NCBI GenBank assembly: GCA_030068145.1
Contig: JAPJBO010000763.1
Location: 1-64,000 of the forward strand
DNA from: Diplonema papillatum
Lineage: Eukaryota > Euglenozoa > Diplonemea > Diplonemida > Diplonemidae
Length of the DNA: 64,000 nucleotides
Direction: 5' to 3'
Shown piece by piece: positions 40,957-52,566 of the stretch. The position numbers and the translations under genes are program-made. The notes under the pieces were generated by a model. The model worked only from the letters and a program-made list of their open reading frames with translations. It did not search any database and was not told where the DNA came from. Position 1 is the stretch's first letter. Every line of letters starts with the position of its first letter.

Positions 40957-41700
40957 AGCGGCCATGACGTCACGGGTGTTCACCCGGTAAAGACGCTGAT
41001 AACCGAGAAAAGGTACTCGTCACTGACCAGGAAGCACTAGTCATCGATCGGCAAAGTGCTAGTCATTGGCCGGTAAGGTACTAGTCATTGACAGGTAAGG
41101 AACTGGTCATTAACCGAGAAGACCCTTCAGGCCCTCCACAGGGACGTTCCGGCACCGCCGTGGAGACGAGTCAATAGGACCTTAGAGCGGCCATGAAGTC
41201 ACGGGTGTTCACCCGGTAAGACGCTGAGAACCGAGAAAAGGTACTCGTCACTGACCAAGAAGCACTAGTCATCGATCGGCAAAGTGCTAGTCATTGGCCG
41301 GTAAGGTACTAGTCATTGACAGGTAAGGAACTGGTCATTAACCGAGAAGACCCTTCGGGCCCTCCGACTGCACGGGGACTGCGTTCCGGCACCGCCATGG
41401 AGACGAGTCAATAGGACCTTCAGCCGGTAAGATGCTGATAACCAAGAAGGTACTCGTCAGTGACCAGGAAAGCACTAGTCATTGATCGGCAAAGCACTAG
41501 TCATTGCGACAAAGTACTAGTCATTGACGGGGAAGGTAGTCATTGACAGGTAAGGTACTTGTCATTGACCGGTAAGGTACTAGTCGTTGAGGTAAGGAAC
41601 TGGTAAGGTACTAGTCATTGACAGGTAAGGAACTGGCCATTAACCGAGAAGACCCTTCGGGCCCTCCGACTGCACAGAGACTGCGTTCCAGCGCATCCGG
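40885..41700 (+). repeat. Tandem array that includes the end of exon 5
   Basis: The segment CCCTTCAGGCCCTCCGAC to GACGAGTCAATAGGACCTTA recurs at about 41123, 41351 and 41653 (periods about 238, 228 and 302). The spacer is built of TACTAGTCATTGAC-GGTAAGG units of about 22 bases. The stop codon is inside the first unit. Confidence 0.9.
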
Positions 41701-42028
41701 ACAAGATGCGTGCTGTTTACATGGCGCCTCCAAAACGTGTGAAACCCGCGTACGGTTTGCGGTTTCTTTTTGCTTTTTCCGTTGTTGGTCCGTTTCCTAT
41801 CTGTTTTTCTTTTTTGTTTTTGGTTGGCATGCCTCAACCGCGCGATGTGCCCTTGGTTCCTGTTCCGTGCAAATACTATACTTTACAATACAACATACTA
41901 AACAAAATACTATACAGATCAAGACTCGCCGGCAGTGAACGCGGCATTGCCCGCTCCTGCTGAGTGAACGCCACCTGTCGACAACGAACAAGTAAGTAAG
42001 TAAAACAAAGCTACGCATTTCTTCTCTT
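41701..42028. other. No gene recognised
   Basis: T-rich followed by AT-rich sequence; a plausible 3' UTR/terminator area of the WD40 gene, but no AATAAA was pinned down. Confidence 0.35.
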
Positions 42029-42204
42029 GTACAAGCACCTGCTTTGTAGGAAATACTTGAGGAGGCTGCCGGCTGCAAAAGATCAAAGGAGGTAAATGTG
42101 CTGTAGCCCACACGAAACACAGGTGAATGTGGGTTCAGTGGCGGGCGTAAGCGTTCAACAAACCTCCTTCGAAGCAAGCACAAGGCAGCCCCTCGAGTAT
42201 TTTT
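42029..42204 (+). repeat. Family B, copy 8 (internally deleted)
   Basis: Left end GTACAAGCACCTGCTTTG, right end CAGCCCCTCGAGTATTTTT. The segment between GTTCAACAAA and CCTCCTTCGAAG is missing. Confidence 0.7.
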
Positions 42205-43585
42205 CCACGCGAAAGGCACGAAAACCATACATGAACAGCCATGCATGATGAGCAGCCGTACCAAGTGAGCTGTGCCAGATGAACAGCCCTGCCAGATAAG
42301 CAGCCACACCAGATGAGCGGCTGTGCCAGATGGACAGCCCCGCCAGATAGGCAGCCATGCCTGATAAACAGCCATGTCAGATGAGCAGCCGTGCCAGCTG
42401 AACAGCCCCGCCAGATAGGCAGCCATGCATGATAGATATGTAGGCGTAAGCAGCCACACCAGATGAGCGGCTGTGCCAGATGGACAGCCCCGCCAGATAG
42501 GCAGCCATGCCTGATAAGCAGCCATGTCAGATGAGCAGCCGTGCCAGCTGAACAGCCCCGCCAGATAGGCAGCCATGCATGATAGATATGTAGGCGTGCC
42601 AGATGAACAGCCCTGCCAGATAAGCAGCCACACCAGATGAGCGGCTGTGCCAGATGGACAGCCCCGCCAGATAGGCAGCCATGCCTGATAAACAGCCATG
42701 TCAGATGAGCAGCCGTGCCAGCTGAACAGCCCCGCCAGATAGGCAGCCATGCATGATAGATATGTAGGCGTGCCAGATGAACAGCCCTGCCAGATAAGCA
42801 GCCACACCAGATGAGCGGCTGTGCCAGATGGACAGCCCCGCCAGATAGGCAGCCATGCCTGATAAACAGCCATGTCAGATGAGCAGCCGTGCCAGCTGAA
42901 CAGCCCCGCCAGATAGGCAGCCATGCATGATAGATATGTAGGCGTGCCAGATGAACAGCCCTGCCAGATAAGCAGCCACACCAGATGAGCGGCTGTGCCA
43001 GATGGACAGCCCCGCCAGATAGGCAGCCATGCCTGATAAACAGCCATGTCAGATGAGCAGCCGTGCCAGCTGAACAGCCCCGCCAGATAGGCAGCCATGC
43101 ATGATAGATATGTAGGCGTGCCAGATGAACAGCCCTGCCAGATAAGCAGCCACACCAGATGAGCGGCTGTGCCAGATGGACAGCCCCGCCAGATAGGCAG
43201 CCATGCCTGATAAACAGCCATGTCAGATGAGCAGCCGTGCCAGCTGAACAACCCCGCCAGATAGGCAGCCATGCATGATAGATATGTAGGCGTGCCAGAT
43301 GAACAGCCCTGCCAGATAAGCAGCCACACCAGATGAGCGGCTGTGCCAGATGGACAGCCCCGCCAGATAGGCAGCCATGCCTGATAAACAGCCATGTCAG
43401 ATGAGCAGCCGTGCCAGCTGAACAGCCCCGCCAGATAGGCAGCCATGCATGATATGTAGGCGTGCCAGATGAACAGCCCTGCCAGATAAGCAGCCACACC
43501 GCGTGCCAGATAAGCAGCCATGCCTGATGAGCAGCCGCGCCAAATGAACAGCCCTGCCAGATAAGCAGCCGTACCAGTATCACTG
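42205..43585 (+). repeat. 17-bp minisatellite in 174-bp higher-order units
   Basis: The monomer is about GCCAGATGAGCAGCCAT. Nine monomers plus a 21-base variant (GATAGATATGTAGGCGT) make a 174-base unit repeated about seven times with very few differences. 174 is a multiple of three, so two long stop-free frames appear on the minus strand. Confidence 0.95.
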
Positions 43586-44200
43586 CCAATCTTCGCTCTG
43601 CTTCTTCGAAATGAGTAAGAGCAAGCGTCTAGTTTCAGAGGAGGTCATACGGGATCACCTTCAGATGAGGTCACTGCCAGCTACAACTACACCAGAAGTC
43701 ACCCCGAGACTCTAAACCCCCCGGAGTTCAAGCGAACATTCACTGTGAAAACCCACCAGGAAAAAGAAACGGTATCACACGGCGAGAACGGGCACTTCTC
43801 TTTTTTGAAGACGAACGAACCCTTCCCCCCTCTTAAACAGTAAAACCAAGCTCCCCTCCCCCCACCTTTTGTGTCTGTTCTCTCTTAAACTCTCCCTGCA
43901 CGTGGCACGGAGCTGTTGAACATCCTCGAAAGAAAGTAGAAGGAAAAAAAAAAAAGAAAAAAAAGAACGCCGTCACAGGCAACTGACTGCGCGATAATCG
44001 CCGGAAACACAAAAAAGGGAAAACAAAAAGTCGAGAGGAAAAAGAAAAGAAAAAAAGTTGACAGAAAACCTTTCGTTGCAGCGCCACTCGGGACCGTCGG
44101 AAGCAACAAAAGAAAACAAAGAAGAGAGAAGGCCCCCGGAGCCAGCAGCGCACGCCGACTGCCGGCTGGGCTACTACACCCCTCACCCACACGCATACCC

Positions 44201-44243
<43 letters not shown>

Positions 44244-44312
44244 AATTCGAAAAAAGGCCGGAGAGCCCACACCCTGTCCAGTACACCCTTAGACTAGGGA
44301 ATAGAAAAAGAA
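43586..44312. other. Intergenic; family E tail, A-rich tract, (CA)n
   Basis: An E tail lies at 43690-43750, purine-rich tracts at 43935-44060, and (CA)n at 44201-44241. No gene was recognised. Confidence 0.45.
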
Positions 44313-44726
44313 ATGTGCCTTGGCAGCATCACGCCCGAGCACAGGATCTTTGACTGCGTTCTGCCGGAAGAAGAGAAGGTAGAGTCGTACGCGCAGCGGG
44401 CTCCGCGAGAAGAGGAGTTGGTCGGCGAAGTGTGCGTCGACGGCGTTAGGCGGTTCAAGAACCGGCGGGTGCTCTGCAGGGGGGCCGAAGTGCTAGTAGA
44501 CGGGTGGCTGGCGGAAGTCGTCGATTTGGACATGGACGCCGAGACGGTCGTCGTCTGCTACAGCACCACCAGCAGCACCGCGACGGTGGCGCTGCAGGAC
44601 GTGCGCTCCGTGCTGACAAACCCCATAAACCGAGACCTGCAGCTCGGCCTCACCCTGGCCATGTCTTCAGTTTCGGAGCTGCTAATCGGCTTCCGCAAGT
44701 CGATGTGCCCACTGCTTGTCTATTAG
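44313..44726 (+). CDS. Hypothetical protein with possible Tudor/SH3-like barrel
   Basis: 137 codons from ATG 44313 to TAG 44724-44726, with GC-rich third positions like the WD40 exons. Residues about 52-95 (GAEVLVDGWLAEVVDLDMDA, then VVVCYSTTSSTATVALQDVR) have the alternating hydrophobic pattern of a small beta barrel of Tudor/SH3 type; this is a structural guess. The C-terminal 25 residues are hydrophobic. It may be a single-exon gene or the first exon of a gene whose donor I could not identify. It lies 3.4 kb downstream of the WD40 gene on the same strand. Confidence 0.45.
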   Translation: MCLGSITPEHRIFDCVLPEEEKVESYAQRAPREEELVGEVCVDGVRRFKNRRVLCRGAEVLVDGWLAEVVDLDMDAETVVVCYSTTSSTATVALQDVRSVLTNPINRDLQLGLTLAMSSVSELLIGFRKSMCPLLVY

Positions 44727-45957
44727 GATGCCCCCACTCGTTTCGTTCGGCTGCTGCGACGCAAGCCTTGAAAACGTTCGAGTCGGCTGGGTGCCAGCCA
44801 AACGGTTGGGGAATGAGTGGGCCTGTGAGACAGTAGGCAGAGCAGCAGGTCGTCAACACCCATGAGCGTCCACGTATATTTCTCGCATTCAATCGCTTCG
44901 GTGGAGAACCGAGCTGCTCATCCTTCTGGGTACTCTCGCCGACCTCGGCCGCTGAGTATCTACGCGCCAAATATGAGTCTTTCACGATCATGACTGCCGA
45001 AGACGTACGGAAACGGAGATCGTGCGGCATTTCGGTGGATCTTGATTGAGAGCTACCGACGATTTCCAAAAAAAAACTCGTCTAGTCTCGTGAGGTTCGC
45101 ACTTCGAAGACATAGACTGATCTTTGGAAAAAACAGGTCGTTCGAATGGAACACTCTCCGCCGTGTTGTCGGCTGCGCGGGATGGGCCTCAAGTTTGCTA
45201 TCAAACCAGGTGTACCACCCGAGCACACACACACATACACATCTTCTCCGGTAGCTCCCGGTTGCAGTGACTTCCCGCGGTCTTCTTGGAAGGTAACCGA
45301 CCTCCGCAAGCCGTTTCCTCGCCGTTAAAGGACGCCCTGCACTGTTTCAGGTGTCAACAATCGCTATTGTCCTCTTCTCAGCATGAGCAACCTTGGCTGG
45401 TCTGACACTCGCTGTCGTCAGGGGGGGGGGGGAGAAATAATCAAAGAAAAAAAAGAAAGAAGAAGAAGAAAAAAGAACAGATCAACGGTCGCTTGTTGCG
45501 GGGCTGCGTTGGCAGCAACCCCGCAAACCCGCAAACCCGCAAACCCGCAAACCCCGCAAACCCCAACACTGGACGACTCCACCCCCGCGGTTAAAACAAC
45601 CCTGGCCGGCAGTAGTGCAAGCCTTCGTACCCAAGAAACATTGCCTTGCGAGCGCAGGAAGGTCGGAGGTTCAGTCGTGGGGTGGCCGTCCTGGTGGCGT
45701 GGAAATGTTTGCAGAAGGACGCTTACACGAGGCCACCGCCCGCACTTATTGACTCAATACCACGTAGCTACGTAGTATCCTCTATGGGTTGTAGAAAGGT
45801 TTTCCATGTGGTACACAGCTACTTACTACACACACTACGGTGGATGCTCTACTGGATGCTATCAGCGCCCGCTAGCAATACTCCACCAAGCCACCCGCTA
45901 GCCGTCCCATAGTTTGGTTGCTGTTATCGCCTCATGCAGCCTCACGCTTAGAACAAG
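44727..45957. other. No gene recognised; short repeats
   Basis: G-run and purine-rich tract at 45421-45480, CCGCAAA repeats at 45520-45565, and CACGTAGCTACGTAG palindromes near 45760. Nothing coding was supported. Confidence 0.4.
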
Positions 45958-46205
45958 ACGCTAGCCGCCGCCGTAGGCCGTGCAATTGTCAAGAAGAAGA
46001 GAGCCCGCGACGCGTCAAGACGGTGCTCCCCCGCGAAACGGGCTCGCCCGCCTGCCAGATCGGCCCCGGTTGTGTTAACACCGACGGCGTCACCTTCGGT
46101 GACGGGGCAGCGGCCCGCACCGCGCCTCCGACGGAACGACCGACGCCCGCCTTAGAAGTACGTGGCAGTAGTGAGGCGACCGGAAACTCCTCGGAGAGAT
46201 GGTCG
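45958..46205 (+). pseudogene. Exon-bearing repeat family H, copy 3
   Basis: Parallels 17562-17780. The same reading frame is kept from ESPRRVKTVLPRETGSPACQ to PTERPTPALE, followed by the donor-like GAA|GTACGTGG and the shared flank GGCGACCGGAAACTCCTCGG. The exon start is frameshifted, so it is probably non-functional. Confidence 0.5.
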
Positions 46206-46786
46206 GCACTCCGGCGACGCCCGCATCACATGGTAGAAAGCCAAAAAGGGGAGACCCCAGCGAAGTACGCATGCTGTGCGTGGGGGAAGTTTCCGCTCTT
46301 CGCATTGTGACCGACAAGAACTGCTACGAGAACCCCGGAAATGCCAAGACACGCAGGAAATGAGAGCGTGCTCTAAAACAAGTCGAGTAGTCGGCAGCAG
46401 GCAACAAAGGCACATGCACACGCACACGTACTGCCTTGAGTCTCTCTGCTTCTGCAATTCTCATTGACTATCGCGTCTGGCCGCGGTCTTCATCGTTCCC
46501 AGAGCCAAGACATCCGCCGATAGTGAGTTTGCACTCAAATGCATAACGCTGACACAAAGAAAAAAGTATGGACACCTCGTTGTAACTGATATCACTAGCG
46601 CAAGGGAACGTTGAGTGACTGCCTTTACTCGGGGAAACGAGCTTGGGCGAGGTCACCGGGGGTTAGGGAGGGTGGGAAAAAGTTGCAAGGCTGCGTGAGG
46701 TTCTTCGCCGACTTTCGTGGTGTATCAACTCCCCTCAGTGAAACAATGGGAAATCAAAAGCAAACGATCCCCCCTCCCCTTTTTTT
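46206..46786. other. No gene recognised
   Basis: Nothing could be supported by sequence; CACACGCACACG short repeat near 46415. Confidence 0.35.
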
Positions 46787-47079
46787 TACATAAGCGCCAG
46801 CTTGAAAGGAAATGCTCGACGATGCTGCCCGACAAAGAACCGAAGGGATCCCAAGTGCTGTAACTACCGAACCACGTGTTGAACGGACGTGAGGTCATGC
46901 GGGTCTACCCCTACACGACAAATCACGCATACACAACAGGTCAAAAAATCCTGAGTGAAAAAACACCACACGGTGGTGTAAGCGAAGAACAAATCAGATT
47001 GTGTTTGTATTGTATTTGCCCCTTATCTCTATATTTCCCCCCTTCCATTCGGAGTCGAAGCAGCTACGTCGAGTATTTT
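46787..47079 (+). repeat. Family A, copy 8 (full length)
   Basis: ACATAAGCGCCAGCTTG to CGTCGAGTATTTT after a run of eight T. Confidence 0.8.
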
Positions 47080-47441
47080 GGCGCACATCACACGGAAACC
47101 CCCCTACAATGGATGCGGTCGTCCAGCCCGTCCACGCTTAACACCGCCCAGAATCCCGCTTTCTGCGCCGCTCTCCCTCTCGGTGGTGGCCACCCTCAAA
47201 GGAGAAGTGGCTTCGCGCGGAAAAAGAAGCGGCAAACGGAAAGAGAAAAAGAAAATCATCGGTAGCACACGGAGTTTTGTCAACGAAGATCGTATGCCTC
47301 CATTTAGTCAACAAAAAAAACCCCGGATCTCCAAGTGAACTTACACTCTAAATTTTTTGGAAACCCCCGCAAAATAAATTCTCAAGAAGAGTTTTAGAAA
47401 AGTCTTCCTTTTCTAAAAACTGACAGTCACCTACTGCGGCA
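47080..47441 (+). repeat. Intergenic with family E fragments
   Basis: An E-like tail is at 47275-47355 (CGGATCTCCAAGTGAACTTA) and the E head TGACAGTCACCTACTGCGGC at about 47421. Confidence 0.5.
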
Positions 47442-47580
47442 ACCACGGGTGTTGAACGGACGTGAGGTCATGCGGGTCTACCCCAACACGACAAATCACA
47501 CAAACACAACAGGTCAAAAGTCCTGAGTGAGAAAACTACACACGGTGGTGTAAGCGAAGAACAAATCAGATTGTGTTTGT
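47442..47580 (+). repeat. Family A, copy 9 (internal fragment)
   Basis: From GTGTTGAACGGACGTGAGG to CAGATTGTGTTTGT; both A ends are missing. Confidence 0.7.
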
Positions 47581-47967
47581 ACCGCATGTTATACCATATT
47601 CATCGGATTCAACTGATGAGGTCCGCTAGACGTGACAACAGCCGCAGTAGTAGTTGGGGCGTTGACTTCTGAAAAACAATACAAATCTTCGTGACGTCAG
47701 AAAAAACAGTGATTTATATATGGGTCTGGGGCTCGGGGCCACCCCGAGCGCGAAAAAAAAAAATTGAATTAATTTTGGGCTGGGGGTTGGGGTAGGGCCG
47801 GGCACTACCAACCGGGATCAGCGGGGGTGAGCCACAGGGGAGGGACGAAGCCATGGCGAAAGCCATGACGGAGCCATGGCGAAGCCATGGGGGCAGGAAG
47901 AGTAAAAAGGAGGCGGGGAAAGAGGAGGCAGGAGGGGAGGGCCAAAGGGGGTGGTGGGAGGCGAGAC
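47581..47967. other. No gene recognised
   Basis: Repeats of GCCATGGCGAA (47850-47890) and G-rich sequence. No exon. Confidence 0.35.
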
Positions 47968-48625
47968 GTTGACTACCAAGTCTAACTAAATTTGGATCCA
48001 AAATTGAACGTTGACTACCAATTCTAATTAAATTTGGATTCAAAATTGGACGTTGACTACCAATTCTAATTAAATTTGGATTCAAAATTGGACGTTGACT
48101 ACCAATTCTAATTAAATCTGGATCCAAAATTGAACGTTGACTACCAATTCTAATTAAATTTGGATTCAAAATTGACGTTGACTACCAATTCTAATTAAAT
48201 TGGATTCAAAATTGGACGTTGACTACCAATTCTAATTAAATTTGGATTCAAAATTGACCGTTGACTACCAATTCTAATTAAATTTGGATTCAAAATTGGA
48301 CGTTGACTACCAATTCTAATTAAATTTGGGATCGGAAATTGGACGTTGACTACCAATTCTAATTAAATTTGGATTCAAAATTGGACGTTGACTACCAATT
48401 CTAATTAAATTTGGGATCGGAAATTGGACGTTGACTACCAATTCTAGTTAAATTTGGGATCGGAAATTGGACGTTGACTACCAATTCTAATTAAATCTGG
48501 ATCCAAAATTGAACGTTGACTACCTATTCTAATTAAATTTCGAATTCGAAATTGGACGTTGACTACCAGCTCTAATTAGATTTGGGGTTTGGCATCAGAC
48601 GTTGACTACCGGTTCTAATTGAATT
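47968..48625 (+). repeat. 42-bp minisatellite, about 15 units
   Basis: The unit is GACGTTGACTACCAATTCTA + ATTAAATTTGGATTCAAAATTG. It is AT-rich, unlike its surroundings. One more degenerate unit is at 48790. The minus frame is open because the unit is 14 codons. Confidence 0.95.
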
Positions 48626-49135
48626 TGGAATCAATACTGGTGCGGAAATTCTTCGCTGTATCGTACCGTGCGCTGGGGGGCGCTGCCCCCCAGACCCCCC
48701 CTCTCTTACAAATTAGCTTAACCATTTTGTCTGATTCTTATTACCAACACCGAGGTTGAGTTGTGTTGGGCTGGGCTGGCATGGTAGTGCTTGACTACCA
48801 ATTCTAATTAATTTTGTATCCCACACAGGACCCCGAGGGCGAAAAGGACTTTTCTACAGAGGAGGAAAAGCTATATAAACCCCTGGAAAAAACCACCGAA
48901 AAAAAAAAATCAAATAATGCCACGTAGCACACAAAAATATGGTACGGACGTTTTCCAAAGAGGCGCTTTGTCCTTTGTATCCTCAGGAAAATCGGCCTTT
49001 TCTTCGTGCACTCCGGCTGCGTGTGTACCGTCGCAAACTGGGTTTTTTTCTTCTTAGTAGTACATCTGTACTGACGGGAACATTTTCGGAACAACGGTTG
49101 CACATGAAAGAGAAAACGAAGCCAACGAAAAAAGA
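48626..49135. other. No gene recognised
   Basis: It includes CTGGGGGGCGCTGCCCCCCAG, a strong hairpin near 48672. No exon. Confidence 0.35.
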
Positions 49136-49320
49136 GGAGGGCCTACCGTAAGTAAGGTATGTGGATAATGGCCGAAACCACCAATGACCAACAACCAAGG
49201 TACCCACCGATCCTCTTACCTCGTGTAACCACCACAGCACAAAGGATATCTTCCCTTAACGACGAAGGTCACCCGGAGACTTTAAACCCCGGAGTTTCTA
49301 GCGAACTTTCACGCTGAAAA
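49136..49320 (+). repeat. Family E, copy 7
   Basis: From GGAGGGCCTACC|GTAAGTAAGG through CCAATGACCAACAACCAAGG, the tail GGTCACCCGGAGACTTTAAA, to TCACGCTGAAAAA. It is the empty-site reference for the insertion at 55978. Confidence 0.75.
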
Positions 49321-49700
49321 AGTGCTAATACAGGAAATCCTGCCAGAGAGGTTTATACCCTGTACATGCGATGAAGCACCATTGGTTGTCCAACAGTCTA
49401 TACTAACCACCTTTGCGTCACAAGCTTTCTTGATGAGGAAAGCCTCCCCAAAGGGTTCGACGTCTATCGGACGCCTACAGAAGTTCTCTATTTGCGACTT
49501 TGGATAACTACAGTTCTTTGGGATGCTGAATCAGGAGACTGCGCGGCGAAGCCCTTCGTTCACAGCTCCTACTGCAGCACCTCCGTTCTGGATGGGTTGA
49601 AGGCAACAGCGTCAGGGAAACAAGAGTCACAAGGGTCGGCAAGGTGTTCAAGGACCGAAGCGCAGCCCGTCCAAGCACATTCACGCATTCCGCCGCGTGA
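49321..49700. other. No gene recognised
   Basis: Frames are open for 60 or so codons without domain similarity. Confidence 0.35.
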
Positions 49701-49849
49701 CCCAAAACTTGGACCCAAGACTTGGACCCAAGACTTGGACCCAAGACTTGGACCCAAGACTTGGACCCAAGACTTGGACCCAAAACTTGGACCAAAACTC
49801 GGGCCAAAACTTGGACCAAAACTTGGACCAAAACTTGGACCAAAAACTG
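49701..49849 (+). repeat. 15-bp tandem repeat
   Basis: Units of ACCCAAGACTTGG-AC, turning into ACCAAAACTTGG 12-mers. They encode TQDLDP/RLGPK-type pentapeptides in any frame. A minisatellite, not a protein domain. Confidence 0.9.
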
Positions 49850-50581
49850 GGATTAACAGGAAGGGCCAGGGTCCCGGGGGTTCGCAAAGAAAGAGAAGAA
49901 TGGGGTTCACCCCGCCCGGAACCGGCTTTGTGCACTTCACTGTGCCGCTCGAGTGCACCCACTCTGCGCCTTGCTGAGACTAAAAAGGGCTAGCGGATCC
50001 GACGGCAAACCCCGGGAATAAAGCTTCAAAACGTATGCCGGCTTCACACCTGGCTACCAACCATGGGCGACCGCGCACACTGATGGTGTGGCAGAGAAAA
50101 AAAGCAGGCCACCGGCGAACACGAAACACAGGTCCATAGTCAAAATCTTCGCCCCCTTTTTGTCACACTTTGTCACAAGGGCGGCAACCCCTCAAGCGTG
50201 TATGAGACGATGCCAAACAAGGGACAGGAGGCCTGCCTCACATGCCACAGCATCGTACTTCGCCTTCTGCCCAACTCCTTCCCCCCATCCTGTCTGTTTT
50301 GGGTGGCAAATCCCCCACACCCATCCCTTTCGGTATCGTCTCACATACACACAAGGGTGGATACTTACCCGTTACAATACTTGCGAACTTTTCCTCCACC
50401 TTTTGCGGTGGGAGGGATTGGGCCTAGAGCAGCTCAAGTGCCCGAATTCCCCCGCACCCAAAAGTCACACCCTGCAAACCCCACGAGTCACCGGCTTCCC
50501 TCCTCCACTCGAAATCAGTCTGCACTTCACTCGAAAAAAGACCGGTTGCCTTCCCTCTTCGCCCACCCCCCCCCCTCTTTT
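49850..50581. other. No gene recognised
   Basis: Overlapping ORFs on the + strand (50088-50674) run into family A and lack domain similarity. Confidence 0.35.
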
Positions 50582-50877
50582 TTTTGCGCCAGCTTGGAAG
50601 GAAATGCTCGACGAAGCTGCCAGACAAATAACCGAAGGGATCTAGAGTGCTGTAACTACCGAACCACGTGTTGAACGGACGTGAGGTCATGCGGGTCTAC
50701 CCCTACACGTCAAGATACACGAACACAACAGGGAAAGAGTCCTGAGTGAAAGAAATAACACACGGTGGTGCAAGCGAAGAACTAGTCAGATTGTGTTTGT
50801 GTTATGTTTTTGCTCCTACTCCACCCTTATATTTCCTCCCTTCCATTCGGAGTCAATGGCAGCTACGTCGAGTATAT
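50582..50877 (+). repeat. Family A, copy 10
   Basis: TTTGCGCCAGCTTGGAAGG to CTACGTCGAGTATATT. Confidence 0.75.
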
Positions 50878-50907
50878 TGCCCCTCCGCCTGTTTAAACGC
50901 GGTTCAA

Positions 50908-50975
50908 ACAGGACCAGTGCGGTGTTGAGCAGATCTCCATTCCAAGCACGTTCTTGCCACCCCCGCCCAGTTGTT
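50908..50975 (-). repeat. Family J fragment (minus)
   Basis: CAGTGCGGTGTTGAGCAGAT..CCATTCCAAGCACGTTCTTG matches the end of the J copy at 63618-63938, adjoining a CCACCCCCGCCC tract. Confidence 0.6.
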
Positions 50976-51794
50976 GCGTCGCCATTCAGGGATTATCCTG
51001 CATGGTTAAAAAATTGTTTGACAGAGGAAAAGAAAGCGAGGAGCCCAACCCTCATCCCCTCAGCCGCCAGCTCTCACACGATAGAAATGAGCCTGACTGC
51101 AGCATCGTCTTGTATGACGATGACTGCAGGAAAGCTCTTACCAAAATACGAGCCCAACCTATAGCACTGCTAAATCAGTGATTGTAGGCACGCTCCAAAA
51201 GGCAATACACAATTCCATCTCGATGGAATGCTGACCCGGCGAGCTACGAGGGTAATGAAGACAACAGTATTTATTACTATGTTTCCTTCACAGAAGGACG
51301 GTGCCACGGTGCGACTCGGCAGCCCCTGCTAAACGAGCGCCACGTGGGGGGTGAAGTGAACGGATTCATCCCTTCCTTCAGCACCAAAAGTCCAGGAATA
51401 CCGGTATTCCCAGCAATAGAGAGCAAAAGACGCATAAAAGGAGAGAATAGCCGTAAAAGGAACAAAAAGAAAGTTTACCACGATTACCATTTCTTCACCA
51501 AAAAAAAGTATTCTCAGAACAGGCCGGTTAAAAAAGGTTTTTTACCCACGGGAGTTTCTGGTGAAAGCATTTTTGTGCCTGCAAGGCCAGTGTCACGGAG
51601 GCTAGAGGACCCGCAAGACCCACAGGTGGAGTCTACAACAAAGTGGCGAAGCAGCAACACTCCCACGAAGGTCGCATACCGGGATTGCAGATCATCAAAA
51701 AAACCGCGCTCAACGTGGAAAAAAAATCTTTTCGGCCATGCTACAGACTTTTTAACCATGATTTTCCCGAATTTCGGGGATTAGAATAATCCCT
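50976..51794. other. No gene recognised
   Basis: A + frame of 146 codons (51344-51784) has no recognisable domain and unbiased composition. Confidence 0.35.
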
Positions 51795-52065
51795 ATCGCC
51801 ATCAGTGCTCCCGCTAACGAAAAAGTGCAAGGAATTCCTCAAAAAAAAAAAGAGGCTCGAAAAAAGAGGGTGAGGAATTCCTCAACTTTTTCCAGTTGGT
51901 GGTATCGTGTAGCCGTCTACTCTCTGCTGGGCATGGTGGGCTGGCGGGCAGAAGTCTGGGGCTGCCACAGGGGCTGGAGCGCAAAAAAAAAAAAAAAAAA
52001 AAAAGCCCAAAAGCAGGGTTTTGAATTCCTCACCAAAAGTGAGGTTAGCGAGCACTGGTCGCCAT
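51795..52065 (+). mobile_element. hAT-like MITE, family N, copy 1
   Basis: The element at 51803-52057 starts CAGTGCTCCCGCTAAC and ends GTTAGCG-AGCACTG. An 8-base target duplication flanks it, ATCGCCAT (51795) and GTCGCCAT (52058), with 7 of 8 matching. The 8-base duplication and CAGTG...CACTG ends are typical of hAT elements. A subterminal GAATTCCTCA palindrome is repeated. It carries A-runs and no transposase. Confidence 0.85.
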
Positions 52066-52566
52066 TAGAAAAAAAAAAAAAACAGCAACAAAACCGTGAC
52101 GGCCGAGAGTGCATTCGCGACGCGACTAGCTTCACAACGTGGTGCCACGCACAACTCTCTTGCTCCCCCTCTCCGACGGCAGAGCAAAGAAACCTCTTCT
52201 TCTCACGACGTCCTACTACGCGCGGCCCCGTTCCCCTGTTGTTGGGGAAAACGAGCCAGCGTCGTTCTTCTCAACACATTCCACTGCTTCACGGTGGGAG
52301 GCCGCAACACTACTCTTGTTGTCGCTTCACTTATCCAATGACGGGAAGACGGCAGCTGCTCCCTTTGTGGGGTTAGGGTCTTCGGATCCGTAGCTTAGCC
52401 GTTTCCAGCGACAAACGGGCTTCGGCTCGCGAATCCTCGTTTGGAGACACCAGTCAGGCGGGGAGTTTGGCTGGGGCGAATTGGGGAAATAAGATCGGCC
52501 CCGACAGCAGCCGACCTCCTCCCTGAAGTCACCCTGCGCATCCCGCATACTGCCGGCTTTTTCTTT
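52066..52566. other. No gene recognised
   Basis: An A-run at 52070, then mixed sequence. ORFs overlap on both strands; none convincing. Confidence 0.35.

Noticed and set aside
41797..43589. Minus-strand ORFs of 574 and 484 codons
   Set aside because: They read through a 17-bp/174-bp minisatellite in two frames at once. Openness follows from a stop-free repeat whose unit is a multiple of three.
47714..48169. Minus-strand ORF with LIRIGSQR repeats
   Set aside because: A translation of the 42-bp minisatellite; the unit equals 14 codons. No start or splice context and AT-rich composition unlike the exons here.
49492..49977. ORFs with RLGPKTWTQD-type repeats on both strands
   Set aside because: 15-bp minisatellite read in several frames; no evidence for a protein.
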